From NCBI GenBank assembly GCA_003024985.2, contig PXIH01S0021144.1: DNA of 12,635 nucleotides; one strand, 5' to 3'. A program made the position numbers and the translations under genes. Of this stretch, positions 1 through 8,310 are shown piece by piece (positions within the stretch are counted from its first letter, which is position 1; every line of letters begins with the position of its first letter). The notes under the pieces are model-generated. The model did not search any database. It was not told where the DNA came from and saw only the letters and a program-made list of their open reading frames with translations. This DNA is from Euperipatoides rowelli (taxonomy: Eukaryota; Onychophora; Udeonychophora; Euonychophora; Peripatopsidae).

Positions 1-480
1 AAAAAAAAAACTTTTCAAAACATCTGCTTGCATTATAGTCAAGTTTTACTTACAACACTACATAATTTTTTTTTTAAAAAAACCAATGGAAATAGAAATT
101 ATTCTCTTTTAAATAGACTTCCTAAGAATATGAAAGATATGAGTATACAATTAACACTTAGCAATAAGTGTCTTGTAATGTGAAACAAGATAAACCAAAA
201 TTGAAAACATTTTTATTCTCTCCTGAAAATTATATCTATTCAATTAAGACTTAAATAGGGACTTAATTAACTGATACCTATTTCTACTGTGGACTTAACA
301 CATTTTCTTTCTTTTTCTTTTTTTTTCTAAGTCAAATTTTACTTAATCATTACTCCTTTGTGATTGCATATATGGTGATTGTAACCCATATTCTACGGGG
401 CTAGGGTTACAACTTTGATTTATCCTACTATGATTAGTGTATCTTGCATTTAGTTGAAATAAAACCCTAATAATAATGAT
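1..480. other. AT-rich non-coding stretch
   Basis: No open frame of useful length and no recognisable motif. It starts with an A10 run, has a T10-A7 homopolymer junction at 66-82 and a pyrimidine-rich patch at 304-330. The stretch around 355-430 is slightly less AT-rich but resembles nothing I know. Confidence 0.7.
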
Positions 481-600
481 AATAAAAAGTCAATATCTGG
501 ATGGAGCAGTTGGCAACAAGGCTAGCTACAAATGGAGAAATTACGGGTTCAACCCCATCTAGGGAATGGCCATCATGTGATGTATTCTAAAGAAAACATA
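480..600 (+). mobile_element. tRNA-derived SINE-like element (head region)
   Basis: The segment has the layout of a tRNA-related SINE head. A Pol III A-box-like block (ATGGAGCAGTTGG) lies at about 501-513. An exact B-box match (GGTTCAACCCC, consensus GGTTCRANNCC) lies at 546-556, so the spacing is that of a tRNA gene. The sequence cannot fold into a clean cloverleaf with paired acceptor arms, and an unrelated body (ATGGCCATCATGTGATG, then A-rich sequence) follows, which argues for a SINE rather than a working tRNA gene. The 3' end is not defined; the A/T-rich stretch at 590-625 may be its tail. Such elements do not encode protein and are mobilised by LINE machinery. No clear target-site duplication was found. 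Family name not recognised. Confidence 0.5.
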
Positions 601-1169
601 ATCTTGTTTTATTTTAAAATAAATTAACTGATATAAGTGAAGGCTTCAAGGGAAAAACGACCATAGTCACAAACGTACCTCCTTGAGAAAAACTAAAAAC
701 AAAGTTTACCTCTGCAAACTATTCCCCTTTGTTGAATATATTTGATGTACATTTATTCAGACTGTGATCTTCTTTCCCCTGTTTTGATACTGCTGAGTTA
801 AGGAGCCTGACAACCACTTTCAGAAAATATAAATAACCCCATAATTCATTTTTTGTGACTTTGATCATTTTTCCCTTGGACCCTTCATGTGTTTTTAAAT
901 TATTCTGTATTTCTCTTTTTTTTTTAAAAAAAAAATGATTCAAATCGGAGGATGAAACAAATCTTTATTATTTACAATATATACATGAGTTATTTACAAG
1001 GGTCTTGACTTGCTGTATAAACTCGTATTTGAATCCTTGTTCATTATTCTTAAGTCCTTTTAGTTCCAAACACGGAAATTCTAATATTTTACAGATTAAA
1101 CTGATTCTATAAGAAGAATAAACAGAGAAATCCCCAGCGCATACCAATGGTGAAAGAAAATTTACCAAT
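600..1169. other. Unassigned AT-rich DNA, possible minus-strand polyadenylation signal
   Basis: No recognisable coding sequence. A T10-A10 homopolymer junction occupies 916-935. Read on the minus strand, an AATAAA hexamer (plus strand TTTATT at 964-969) is followed about 30-50 bases downstream by a T-rich tract, which is the arrangement of a polyadenylation site. The hexamer is common by chance at this base composition and no upstream gene was found, so this is only a possibility. The two minus-strand open frames here (719-943 and 968-1168) have no family resemblance. Confidence 0.3.
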
Positions 1170-1248
1170 TTCCAACCCCTCGACCCCTCGAGTCCTTACA
1201 TGCACTTGCTCTGGCAGCCAACATCCTAGACCTCTGGACCACCAGAAC
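1170..1248 (-). mobile_element. Degenerate tRNA-like (SINE head) sequence
   Basis: On the minus strand the sequence TGGTCCAGAGG (plus 1231-1241) matches the Pol III A-box consensus TRGYNNANNNG at every fixed position and continues as GTCTAGGATGTTGGCTGCC, which resembles a tRNA D arm. About 40 bases downstream, a GGACTCGAGGGGTCGAGGGG block (plus 1175-1194) sits where the B box should be but matches it poorly. It is more GC-rich than its surroundings. This fits an old tRNA-derived SINE head or a tRNA pseudogene; the two cannot be separated here. It does not obviously share sequence with the SINE-like head at 480-600. Confidence 0.35.
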
Positions 1249-1418
1249 TGTACCATTTTTTATTTATACCATTTAATTTAAATTCAACAATGAATAATGC
1301 ATGTACAACATTATTGACCCCTTATATCTTCTTTATATGTTTTTTTTTTTCTTGAAATTATCAAACATTGTCTTCATGAAAAAAAAAAATCTTGTAGCCC
1401 ACACTTGAGATAAAATCA

Positions 1419-1676
1419 TTGAGAAAGAATTCTCTGCAGATAATTTTGTCTCCGAGAGATATTTCACAGGAGAAATTTAACACACATCCGCAGATTGTTT
1501 TTCTTGGAAATAAGACTTTAGTGAAAGTGTTGTTTCGATGTCTAAAATATTTAAATTCAATGGATATCAATGAGGAGGATGCTATTACTAGTGCTGCAGG
1601 TTCACGTTTATCGACGAAAAGGGAAAGACTAAGATATTTTGAGTGTACAATTGCCTTCTTCAAATCTAGCTGATAT
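1419..1676 (+). other. Unrecognised open stretch, possible exon or old ORF
   Basis: A plus-strand frame stays open for 84 codons to a TGA at 1674-1676 and the opposite strand is open across nearly the same interval. Neither has an ATG at its 5' end. The plus-strand peptide has a mixed, globular-looking composition with an acidic patch (MDINEEDA) followed by a basic one (STKRERLRYFE), unlike the low-complexity peptides elsewhere in this AT-rich window. The sequence TTTCACAG ending at 1469 could be a splice acceptor in this frame, giving a terminal exon from 1470. No domain is recognised. Chance openness is a fair alternative. Confidence 0.15.
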
Positions 1677-1679
1677 CAA

Positions 1680-2335
1680 AACTGATTTTCAAAAAGAATT
1701 GATTTGTATGTTTGTGTATATTGAACAATTCTTTCATCTCTAGTATTTAAAATTAAGTGCAGAACAAATATTTATTACGAATATAATTTTCATAAACGCC
1801 CATCGTGGCTGGAGTTTGAATGCCGACATGTTTAATGAGTCAAGTCTTCATCGTAGGTGACACAGAGTATGTGTCGATGGTTGCCTGCAATTTAAATCTT
1901 GAAAGATACATTTTCAAATGGTTGAGTTCTAGTCTACTTCTGCGATTTATCAGAGAATTATCTTTCTCGTCAGATTTCTCTAGATTATGTGTGACACACA
2001 AGAGAATTTCTCGCAGGTTCTCCAAATTCACAGAGAATTTATTTTCAGCATGTGCTCACCTTAAAAACCTTTTATAATTTATGAAATTTTATTTCTTTTA
2101 CTGCTGGAAATGAATCAGCACCAAATAATCAGACCTCCATGTTTTAAAGTTGAGCGTGATGCCACTCGACATCCCCAAAGGGCATATTCTGCATTTATTC
2201 TGTTTTTAACACATTTTTTAAATAATTTAATAAGAGTAAGCTCAAGATAGTTGTTTATTTTCATTTTACTATTCTTATTTCTTTACAAAGATAATGTCTA
2301 AAATATAAATTGAAATGTGAACAAAATTGACTTTG
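1680..2335. other. Unassigned non-coding DNA
   Basis: A plus-strand frame with ATG runs from 1820 to 2077, overlapped by a minus-strand frame, but the peptide is cysteine/serine/leucine-rich and matches nothing I know. The stretch 1940-2045 contains the words AGAGAATT, TTTCTC and GAGAATTT in both orientations, so it may be a decayed short repeat. Nothing else is supported. Confidence 0.4.
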
Positions 2336-2436
2336 TTAGAGGTGCAGTGGTCGTGTGGTTGTGATCATGGGTACTATGTGTTTGTACATGTAATCAAGGT
2401 CCTGGTTTAATCCTGAGAAAGAAAGGGGGGGGGGGT
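2336..2436 (+). mobile_element. tRNA-derived SINE-like head with G11 run
   Basis: An A-box-like block (GGTGCAGTGGTCGTGTGG, about 2341-2358) is followed at 2404-2413 by GGTTTAATCC, a B box with one change (C to T at the usual CpG). The spacing between them is in the tRNA-gene range and the sequence between is tRNA-sized. The 3' side runs directly into a G11 homopolymer (2425-2435), where assembly accuracy is likely to be poor. It reads as an old tRNA-related SINE head or tRNA pseudogene; no body or tail is recognised. Confidence 0.4.
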
Positions 2437-2439
2437 GTT

Positions 2440-3480
2440 AGAAGTAGTCTCCATTTTTTTTTATCAAACATTGTATTTTTTATGTATGGAGAAAGGATGT
2501 TTAACTTCTGGGCTACTGATAAAGTAGGGACTAAGGCTTTAAAAATGGAAAATCTGAAGTTGAAAATAGCTACACTTGAAGAAGACATAAACCTAGAATC
2601 CTGATAATAAGTCCATGAAGGAGTATGTAGTAATAAATCCAACTATCATTCTATATGATCAGGGATTTCCATTTTTATTGGAAATTTCAAATCAAAAATG
2701 TATTCTTCTGAGATGAAACAAAATTCAAGAAAATAAGTTTTGGAAATGAATTGCACATCCCTAATATTCTAGCCTATTTATTAGTCCATAGACAAAGAGT
2801 TTATATATCATCGAGATTTTAATATAAAGGAAGAGTGTAGCCACATTGTCAAAAACATGCACAGATCAAAAACATTATTATCAAATATGTCAAAATTTGT
2901 TTGGATCAGAATAGAACCCTAAAATTACACCTCAAAAAAATAAGGTGGGGCAGTTAATATTCAACTTGGAAGGCTTTTTAGTAATGCAAATATTATAGTA
3001 TCATGCAATTTCAAAAATTTTCATCTTGACAGACCAGGGGATTTTGTCATTAAATAGTCAAATCAACTTGAGACTTGATACCATTTGACCTAGTTGGTTC
3101 TCATATTTACCAAGACCTAGATTTGAATTGAATATTATTCGGTATTTATTTAGTATATAACTAAATGAAAAGCCTGTTTCAAAATTGTGATCTTGGTGAC
3201 TGATGTATTGAAAGTTGTGGCAGGCCTAGAAGATTGTACTACATACAACGATGTAGTACTTGACAGCAAATAAAAATTTAAATTCTTAAACTTATAGAGC
3301 AGAAAGTTAATATCACTAGTTTGGTATTATGTAGAATAATTCTTGAATAAACTAATGCAGTAAATGGAGGTAGGGGACAAAGAAATAGAGATAGATTGTG
3401 AGAGATGGAAACTACACAAACTACATAAAGGAAAATTCTACTTAATAAGGATAAAGACAGACATGAAAAATATTACCAAC
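2440..3480. other. Unassigned DNA with small inverted repeats, 3' flank of the Tc1-like relic
   Basis: No coding sequence is recognised. Short inverted repeats include ATTTCCA/TGGAAAT at about 2666-2686 and ATTTAGT/ACTAAAT near 3148-3166. The part nearest 3480 should hold the 3' terminal inverted repeat of the Tc1-like element. The GGAGGTAGGGGACAAAG block at about 3366-3382 is at a plausible distance, but no matching end was found on the other side. Confidence 0.4.
3236..3259. repeat. Perfect 9-bp hairpin
   Basis: GTACTACAT at 3236-3244 and ATGTAGTAC at 3251-3259 are exact reverse complements around a 6-base loop (ACAACG). No T-tract or coding context gives it a function; it may be a relic of a short palindromic element or chance. 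Confidence 0.6.
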
Positions 3481-3484
3481 TTGT

Positions 3485-4383
3485 ATGTCTGCTTTAGGTA
3501 TTGATGCAACCAGCTTTAGAATGGTTCTACAATCTATCTTCTCCCATATTAGTATAAACTTGCTATCAAATCCATCTTTATGGAGGGTCTAAAGCAAAGG
3601 TTATTCCTTTTTCAGTTTAAGAAAGACCACAAATTCTTAATTGGTCTGAGATTTGGGAACTACTTGGCCAATCTAGGACTTTAAACTTTGTGATTGTGTA
3701 ACTTTCGTTCCTCCAGGTAACAAATATTGAGGATTAGCCAACTAGTTTTTCACCAGCTTGGAAGTGTGTTTAGGATCATTATCCTGGTGGAAAATAAATT
3801 CCCCTTCCCAAACAAATTGTAGGCTGATTGAACCATGAACACTGGTTTAGAAGGCCTATGCCACTCAATCTGAAACATTCCTTTAAGAAGAATATTACTA
3901 TCACTATATTTGATTATTTTGCTATCAAACCTTTTCCATCATGATCTAAAGCAGATATTTTGATCAGAGTCTGATCCGAACAACAGAAACAAAGAACTTT
4001 AGACCAATCTTCAGCATTTCAGGCAAACATTTCTTAGTAAAGTCTAACCTCATCTTAAGATGCCTGTCATTCAAAAGGGGCTTAAATGTGATGATCTTAC
4101 AACAATGGATTTTTTCTTAGCTATTCAACACTTTGCAGTGTCATCATGAATCTGAGCCAACTTGTCTTCTCCAAGAGCATCAATTACAATACCTCTGCCT
4201 GTTAACTTTGGTTTCCTATGAACTTCTTGAACAATTAATATATCCTCAGCAGCTATCATTTTCTTTTGTGGCACAATTTTCTTCTGATCCATAGTACAAT
4301 GTGCTGCCTGTATTGGATAAATAATTCAATTCTCGTGCAATAGATTTATTGCTAAGTCCACTCTTCTTAAATGAAAGATTCAT
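3485..4383 (-). pseudogene. Tc1/mariner-type transposase, decayed
   Basis: Read on the minus strand in several frames, this is the full order of a Tc1-like DDE transposase (usually about 330-350 residues). An ATG at 4383 opens a helix-turn-helix segment (GLSNKSIARELN). Next comes MDQKKIVPQKKM to EVHRKPKLTGR, the second DNA-binding half, and a RHLKMRLDFTKKCLPE block matching the usual RLxFAKKHL region. EDWSKVL follows, in the place of the EDWxKVLFSDE segment. The second catalytic region, FHQDNDPKHTSKLVKN, is at about 3744-3792. WPSSS then NLRPIKNLWSFL corresponds to WPSQSPDLNPIENLW, and KLVASIPKA to the C-terminal SMPRR region. Frames change at least three or four times and there are several in-frame stops. 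The third catalytic residue is K (AAG; plus CTT at 3636-3638) instead of E, and the first DE motif is not preserved. The family functions by cut-and-paste at TA sites; this copy cannot. Terminal inverted repeats were not resolved. Confidence 0.88.
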
Positions 4384-4389
4384 TCATTT

Positions 4390-5069
4390 CTAGATATCAA
4401 TCAATTGGAATCAGTCTTTAGGAGGAATTTTTACAATTAAAAAAAATGTCCACAATGCATAACCGTCACATATAAAAAAGATATGTTTTAAAATAATGAA
4501 ACTATCAGCACAAACAGGCCTCTAATTAAAGATCAGAGATTGTTACATATTAATAAATGATATAATCATTATTGTGGATGTTTTAGAATTAAATAATGGG
4601 CTGGGACATATCATTTAAAAAAGCCATTTATAAAACTGTGGCCTAATTATAGAGCAAAAAATGTAATCTGCTCTGTTTAATCAATTGTTCTTAATATTTT
4701 TCATAGATTTAGAAATGAAATTTGATTTTCACAAAATAATCATTATTTTGAAATTATATTATTTAAAAGTAAAAAAAAAATGTTTATATATTTTTATGAT
4801 TGTTGAAAGAGTGCATTATGATCTAGGATAACTTTGAGCAGTAATTTGGCTATCTGTAGATCAGATTTGCTCTGCATGCTATTTTTTTCCCAAGGTTTGC
4901 TAGAAGCATGGTCATGTGATATTTTCAACTAACATCAGTCTAATTTGGAAATATACAGAATTTATTGCTCTATTATTTTAATATTATAAAAAAAAAACGT
5001 AGTGATTTGTAAACACAGATGAGTTTCATTTTTATTTTTACAAGGGCTCTATAAAAATTGACCTAGAGG
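4390..5069. other. Unassigned DNA, 5' flank of the Tc1-like relic
   Basis: The first 100-250 bases should hold the 5' untranslated part and terminal inverted repeat of the Tc1-like element, but I could not define an end. A 9-bp inverted repeat (CAAAATAAT, one-base loop, ATTATTTTG) lies at about 4733-4751. The remainder is AT-rich with A8-A10 runs and holds no recognisable coding sequence. Confidence 0.4.
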
Positions 5070-5870
5070 TGTGTATGATAAGCCTTTAACTGATATATAA
5101 AATTATCACTTCTAGTCATTTAGTCTTTGTATGATTGCAGTCTAATTGATATACAAAATGTTTGCATTGTGTATTTTTGTCTGTATATGATTGTAGTCTA
5201 ATTGATATATATAATATGTTCACCCTCTGACTTTTAATCAGTGCAGGATTGAGATTAATTGATACATAAAATGTCCCCATTGTGTCTTTTGCTCTATGTA
5301 TGTCCGCAGTTTAATTGATACATTTCGTTTACTTTCTGTCTTTTGGCCTGTGTATGATTGGAGTCTAATTGATATATAAAATGTTCACATTGTGTCTTTG
5401 GTATGTGTACGATTGGAGTCTAATTGATATATAAATGTTCATTTTCTATCAATTGGTCTGTGTATGATTCAGGTCTAATAGATATATAAAATGTTCACTT
5501 TTTGTCTTATGGCCTGTGTATGATCTAAGTCTAATAGATATATAAAATGTTCACTTTCTGTCTTTTCTTCTGTGTATGATCATAGTCTAATTCATATGTT
5601 CATTTTCTGTCATTTGGTCTTTGTATTATTTCAAGTCTAATGATATATAAAATATTCACGTTGTGTCCTTGGTATTGGTAAGATCAGAGTCTAATTGATA
5701 TATAAATATTCATTTTCTATATATTGATCTATGTATGATCAGGATCTAATTGATATATAAAATGTCCACTTCGGTCTCTTCATCTGGGCATGTTCTGCTC
5801 AAATTAATATATAAAATCTTAATTTTCTGCTTTTGGTCTGTGTATTATCATAGTCTAATTGGTATGAATT
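5070..5870. repeat. Minisatellite, about 15 copies of a 55-bp unit
   Basis: The core GTCTAATTGATATATAAAAT recurs, with differences, at about 5141, 5195, 5253, 5308, 5363, 5418, 5473, 5529, 5585, 5634, 5689 and 5745, with weaker copies at about 5087, 5800 and 5853. Spacing is 49-58 bases and mostly 54-56. The rest of the unit reads roughly GTTCACTTTCTGTC, then TTTTGGTCTGTGTATGAT. Copies are visibly diverged, with single-base changes and small deletions, so this is an old array. Copies 5363 to 5529 are the most alike. There is no protein-coding periodicity. Confidence 0.92.
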
Positions 5871-5958
5871 TTCTCCCCAATGGTTTGTCCAATTAAGTTG
5901 AAATTTTAAATTGATGTTACTGTAGAGGTCTAGAATATGTATATAAAAGGTCAAGGTC
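5866..5958. repeat. Left part of a 125-130-bp tandem repeat, cut at an N
   Basis: From the TTAAGTTGAAATT block near 5893 to GGTCAAGGTC at 5958, the sequence follows the same order as the copies at 8095-8200 (TTAAGTTGAAATT, GTTAC, TAGAGGTCTAGAATATGTAT). It ends abruptly at the N at 5959. The missing continuation (TTAGGCGGTCACATTAGG) is found after 8052. Confidence 0.8.
5923..5958. repeat. 36-bp exact direct repeat, left copy
   Basis: The 36 bases from TAGAGGTCTAGAATATG to AAGGTCAAGGTC are identical to 8017-8052. This copy ends immediately before the N at 5959. Confidence 0.97.
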
Positions 5959-6191
5959 NAAAAAAAAATAGATTAGGACCAGGGGCAACCTCGCTGGACT
6001 ATAGTCTGTTGTTGTCCGGCATATTTGTATTTGAATTTGTATGTATGGAGAGACAGTTAGATGGATGGGGGGACAGGAGTCTATGACAGCAAGCTTGGAT
6101 GGATTTATAGGGATTTTATATTGATTTAAGAATGTTTGAATACAACCAAATCAATAAGTTTGAGTTAGCCAGGGTATACCTATTTATCAAA

Positions 6192-6278
6192 ATAAACAAA
6201 TGTCTTAATTTGTTTATGTTTGAAATATAAATATATTTTTAAAAGATTTTAATACATTTATGTATCAAACATAAACAA
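6192..6278. repeat. Two overlapping inverted repeats
   Basis: ATAAACAAAT (6192-6201) and ATTTGTTTAT (6208-6217) form a perfect 10-bp hairpin with a 6-base loop. The right arm overlaps the left arm of a larger inverted repeat: 6210-6236 pairs with 6252-6278 over 27 bases with three or four mismatches, the first 14 bases (TTGTTTATGTTTGA) being perfect, around a 15-base loop. The two structures are mutually exclusive. Function unknown. Confidence 0.8.
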
Positions 6279-6456
6279 TTTCAAACATTTTCCTTATGTA
6301 TCCATACGATTTCTATAGGCTACATATTATCTCTAGCCATTTCAAATAAAGTTTTAACATCATCGTACTAAAACATTTAAATTTGATATTCATTGGCTAT
6401 ATTACTGATAAAGGGAATGACTGAAACTTTCCACATTATAAGAGAAAATTAAAGGA

Positions 6457-6475
6457 TTTTTTTTTTTTTTTTTTT
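6457..6475. repeat. T19 homopolymer followed by TAATGT repeats
   Basis: Nineteen T residues followed by AATGTAATGTTTAATGTAAG. Read on the minus strand this is an A19 tract at the 3' end of a sequence, the pattern left by a retroposed element, but nothing recognisable lies upstream of it on that strand. Confidence 0.6.
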
Positions 6476-8016
6476 AATGTAATGTTTAATGTAAGTTTAT
6501 TGATAATGATAAGCATCTCTATATATGATATTTAATACTAAAATTTTGAATGCCTTAATGGTCTTTTGTTTCTGATCCTTAATGTTTCTTATATTTAGGT
6601 ATAAAATTACTAAAATATACGCTTTAAATTTTAAATTATTTATAAGATCGATATTAACATAATGTTTTATTATGTTTGATCCAATAAACATTGCAAGATA
6701 TTGGATTTGTTTATTTTATATACATTTATCTCTTTTTTTAACATGCTCTGTTTTATTCTTTACAGAAACACTTTGCTTCGATAGTTTATTTGTAATCTTT
6801 TATATTTGAAAAGAAATAACAAATTTTAAGTTGTCTTTACTTATCGTTATCATGCGATTAAATTGTTTATTTTATTTATAATTTAAATATCATGAATAAT
6901 TAATTAGTTATTTAGATATCACCCGAACATTCAGGATATTATTAACATAATCGTTTTAAGATCCAATTTAAAAGAACTTTAATAACTGCAATTTATTCTA
7001 ATATACTTTGCGTCTATTATTTGACTTAGTCTACTTTTAAAGATTTAATTGTTATTGATTAGTTTAAAAAGCCTCTAATTTCTTAAATCATTAACTATTC
7101 TAAAATCATTTCTAACGAATTTAATTTATTTAATTGAGATATACTAAGCCTTAATGAGTAGATAATTTGTGCTTTAAAAAAAAACATTGATAAATTTATA
7201 TAATAAATAAAGGTAAATAAATAAGGGTTTAAATTCGCTTTTAAATATATTGTATTTTAAGAGTAAATAGATTAGTTTGTTTTTTTTTCTCCTATTTTTT
7301 TTTTCTCCTTTAATACTCGTTTTCATTATTATTTTACTGCTGAATTGAATTCACCGTTCCTATTTCTCACTTTTATTATAATAGCCATTAAAGGTCAAAT
7401 GTAACCGATTTTTTAATTTTTTTTAATTATTGATTTTCAAAGATAATTACTATAAAAAACAATTCCACTGGAAAAAAAATTTAAAATGCATTAAAAAAAA
7501 GTTATTTAAAGATAAAGTTAAGGCTATTGCTATCCTTTGTCTGAGAATACAGATTGAAGCTATCACTTTTTTTTTTTTTTGGTTTGAGGTTATTTGATGG
7601 CGAAATTCTTTCTACAGCTGTTTTCTTTGTAATGATTTAACATGTAAATAGAGGTATGTTAAACTTGTATTAAAGGTCATTTTGATTTTTTTTTTAAAAA
7701 AAAAAACAAATTGGACCATAATAACACAAAGGATGAATTTAATTATGATTTTTTACAAGTATTTAAACACTTAGTCCATAGGATTTCCAGCTTTAAGTTG
7801 ACAAAGATAGCAAATATTCTATAGTTAAGTATAGCAAGCTCAATTCATCTCTGAACCATGATGTCAAAAAATATCTCCCCAGGTGTGTACAGTGGACAAT
7901 GTTGTTTTAAGGGATTGGAGTTAAAATTGAATTGTAAATAACTTTTTTTTTTCTTTTCTGATGGATATTATTTTTAGTAAAAATCTTTGAAAACCAATAA
8001 TAAAATAAAATTAAAN

Positions 8017-8052
8017 TAGAGGTCTAGAATATGTATATAAAAGGTCAAGGTC
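8017..8052. repeat. 36-bp exact direct repeat, right copy
   Basis: Identical to 5923-5958. It begins immediately after the N at 8016 and continues into the next part of the tandem repeat unit (TTAGGCGGTCACATTAGG). Confidence 0.97.
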
Positions 8053-8310
8053 TTAGGCGGTCACATTAGGGGTACTAAGGGGACCTTAAAAATCTAAATT
8101 TTTTAAACTGCTCTGGTTAAGTTGAAATTGCAAATTTTGGTTACACTAGAGATCTAGAATATGTATATAAAATGTCATGGTCCTAGGTGGTCACATGGTG
8201 GTGATAGGGGGGCCCAAAATCTAAATTTTTTAAAATGCTCCGATTAGTTTGAATATGAAATTTGTGTTACCCTAGAGGTCTAGAATCAAATTGGGGTGCT
8301 AGGTGGGCCA
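8017..8310. repeat. 125-130-bp tandem repeat, right part
   Basis: TAGAGGTCTAGAA-like blocks begin at 8017, 8149 and 8273, giving periods of 132 and 124. Each unit contains TATGTATATAAAA, GGTC, a TAGGYGGTCACA block, a G-run, TCTAAATTTTTTAAA and an AAGTTGAAAT-like block. The third copy is truncated after TCTAGAATC. The left end of the array is at 5866-5958, across the N-bounded segment. Function unknown. Confidence 0.85.

Larger units (their letters stand above)
5959..8016. other. N-bounded 2.06-kb segment interrupting a tandem repeat
   Basis: A single N lies at each end (5959 and 8016), and the 36 bases just outside the two Ns are identical. Joining the outer sequences through that overlap restores a continuous 125-130-bp repeat array. 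The segment opens with A8 and a less AT-rich patch (5975-6030, containing the palindrome GACTATAGTC), then becomes extremely AT-rich, especially 6180-7560. No credible coding sequence is seen; the minus-strand frame at 6497-6691 is an isoleucine/lysine-rich product of base composition. T-runs lie at 6457-6475 and around 7568-7580, with T10-A11 at 7686-7706. It may be a polymorphic insertion, or a contig placed between two overlapping contigs by a scaffolder. Confidence 0.7.

Noticed and set aside
480-600. Functional tRNA gene
   Set aside because: The A and B boxes are present, but no clean acceptor or anticodon stem can be drawn, and an unrelated body follows, as in a SINE.
719-1168. Two minus-strand open frames (719-943 and 968-1168)
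   Set aside because: Short, low-complexity at the start (phenylalanine/lysine from T/A runs) and without recognisable domains.
2394-2642. 82-codon minus-strand open frame
   Set aside because: Its proline run comes from the G11 homopolymer and the rest matches nothing; it overlaps the SINE-like head.
5070-5870. CRISPR array
   Set aside because: The period is about 55 bases with the whole unit repeated and diverged. There are no constant repeats with unique spacers and no cas genes, and the window is eukaryotic.
5940-5958. AGGTCAAGGTC as a nuclear-receptor binding site
   Set aside because: The word belongs to a repeated satellite unit and there is no promoter nearby; motif match alone is not evidence.
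6497-6691. 64-codon minus-strand open frame
   Set aside because: Rich in isoleucine, asparagine and lysine, as expected from a very AT-rich stretch; no family motif.
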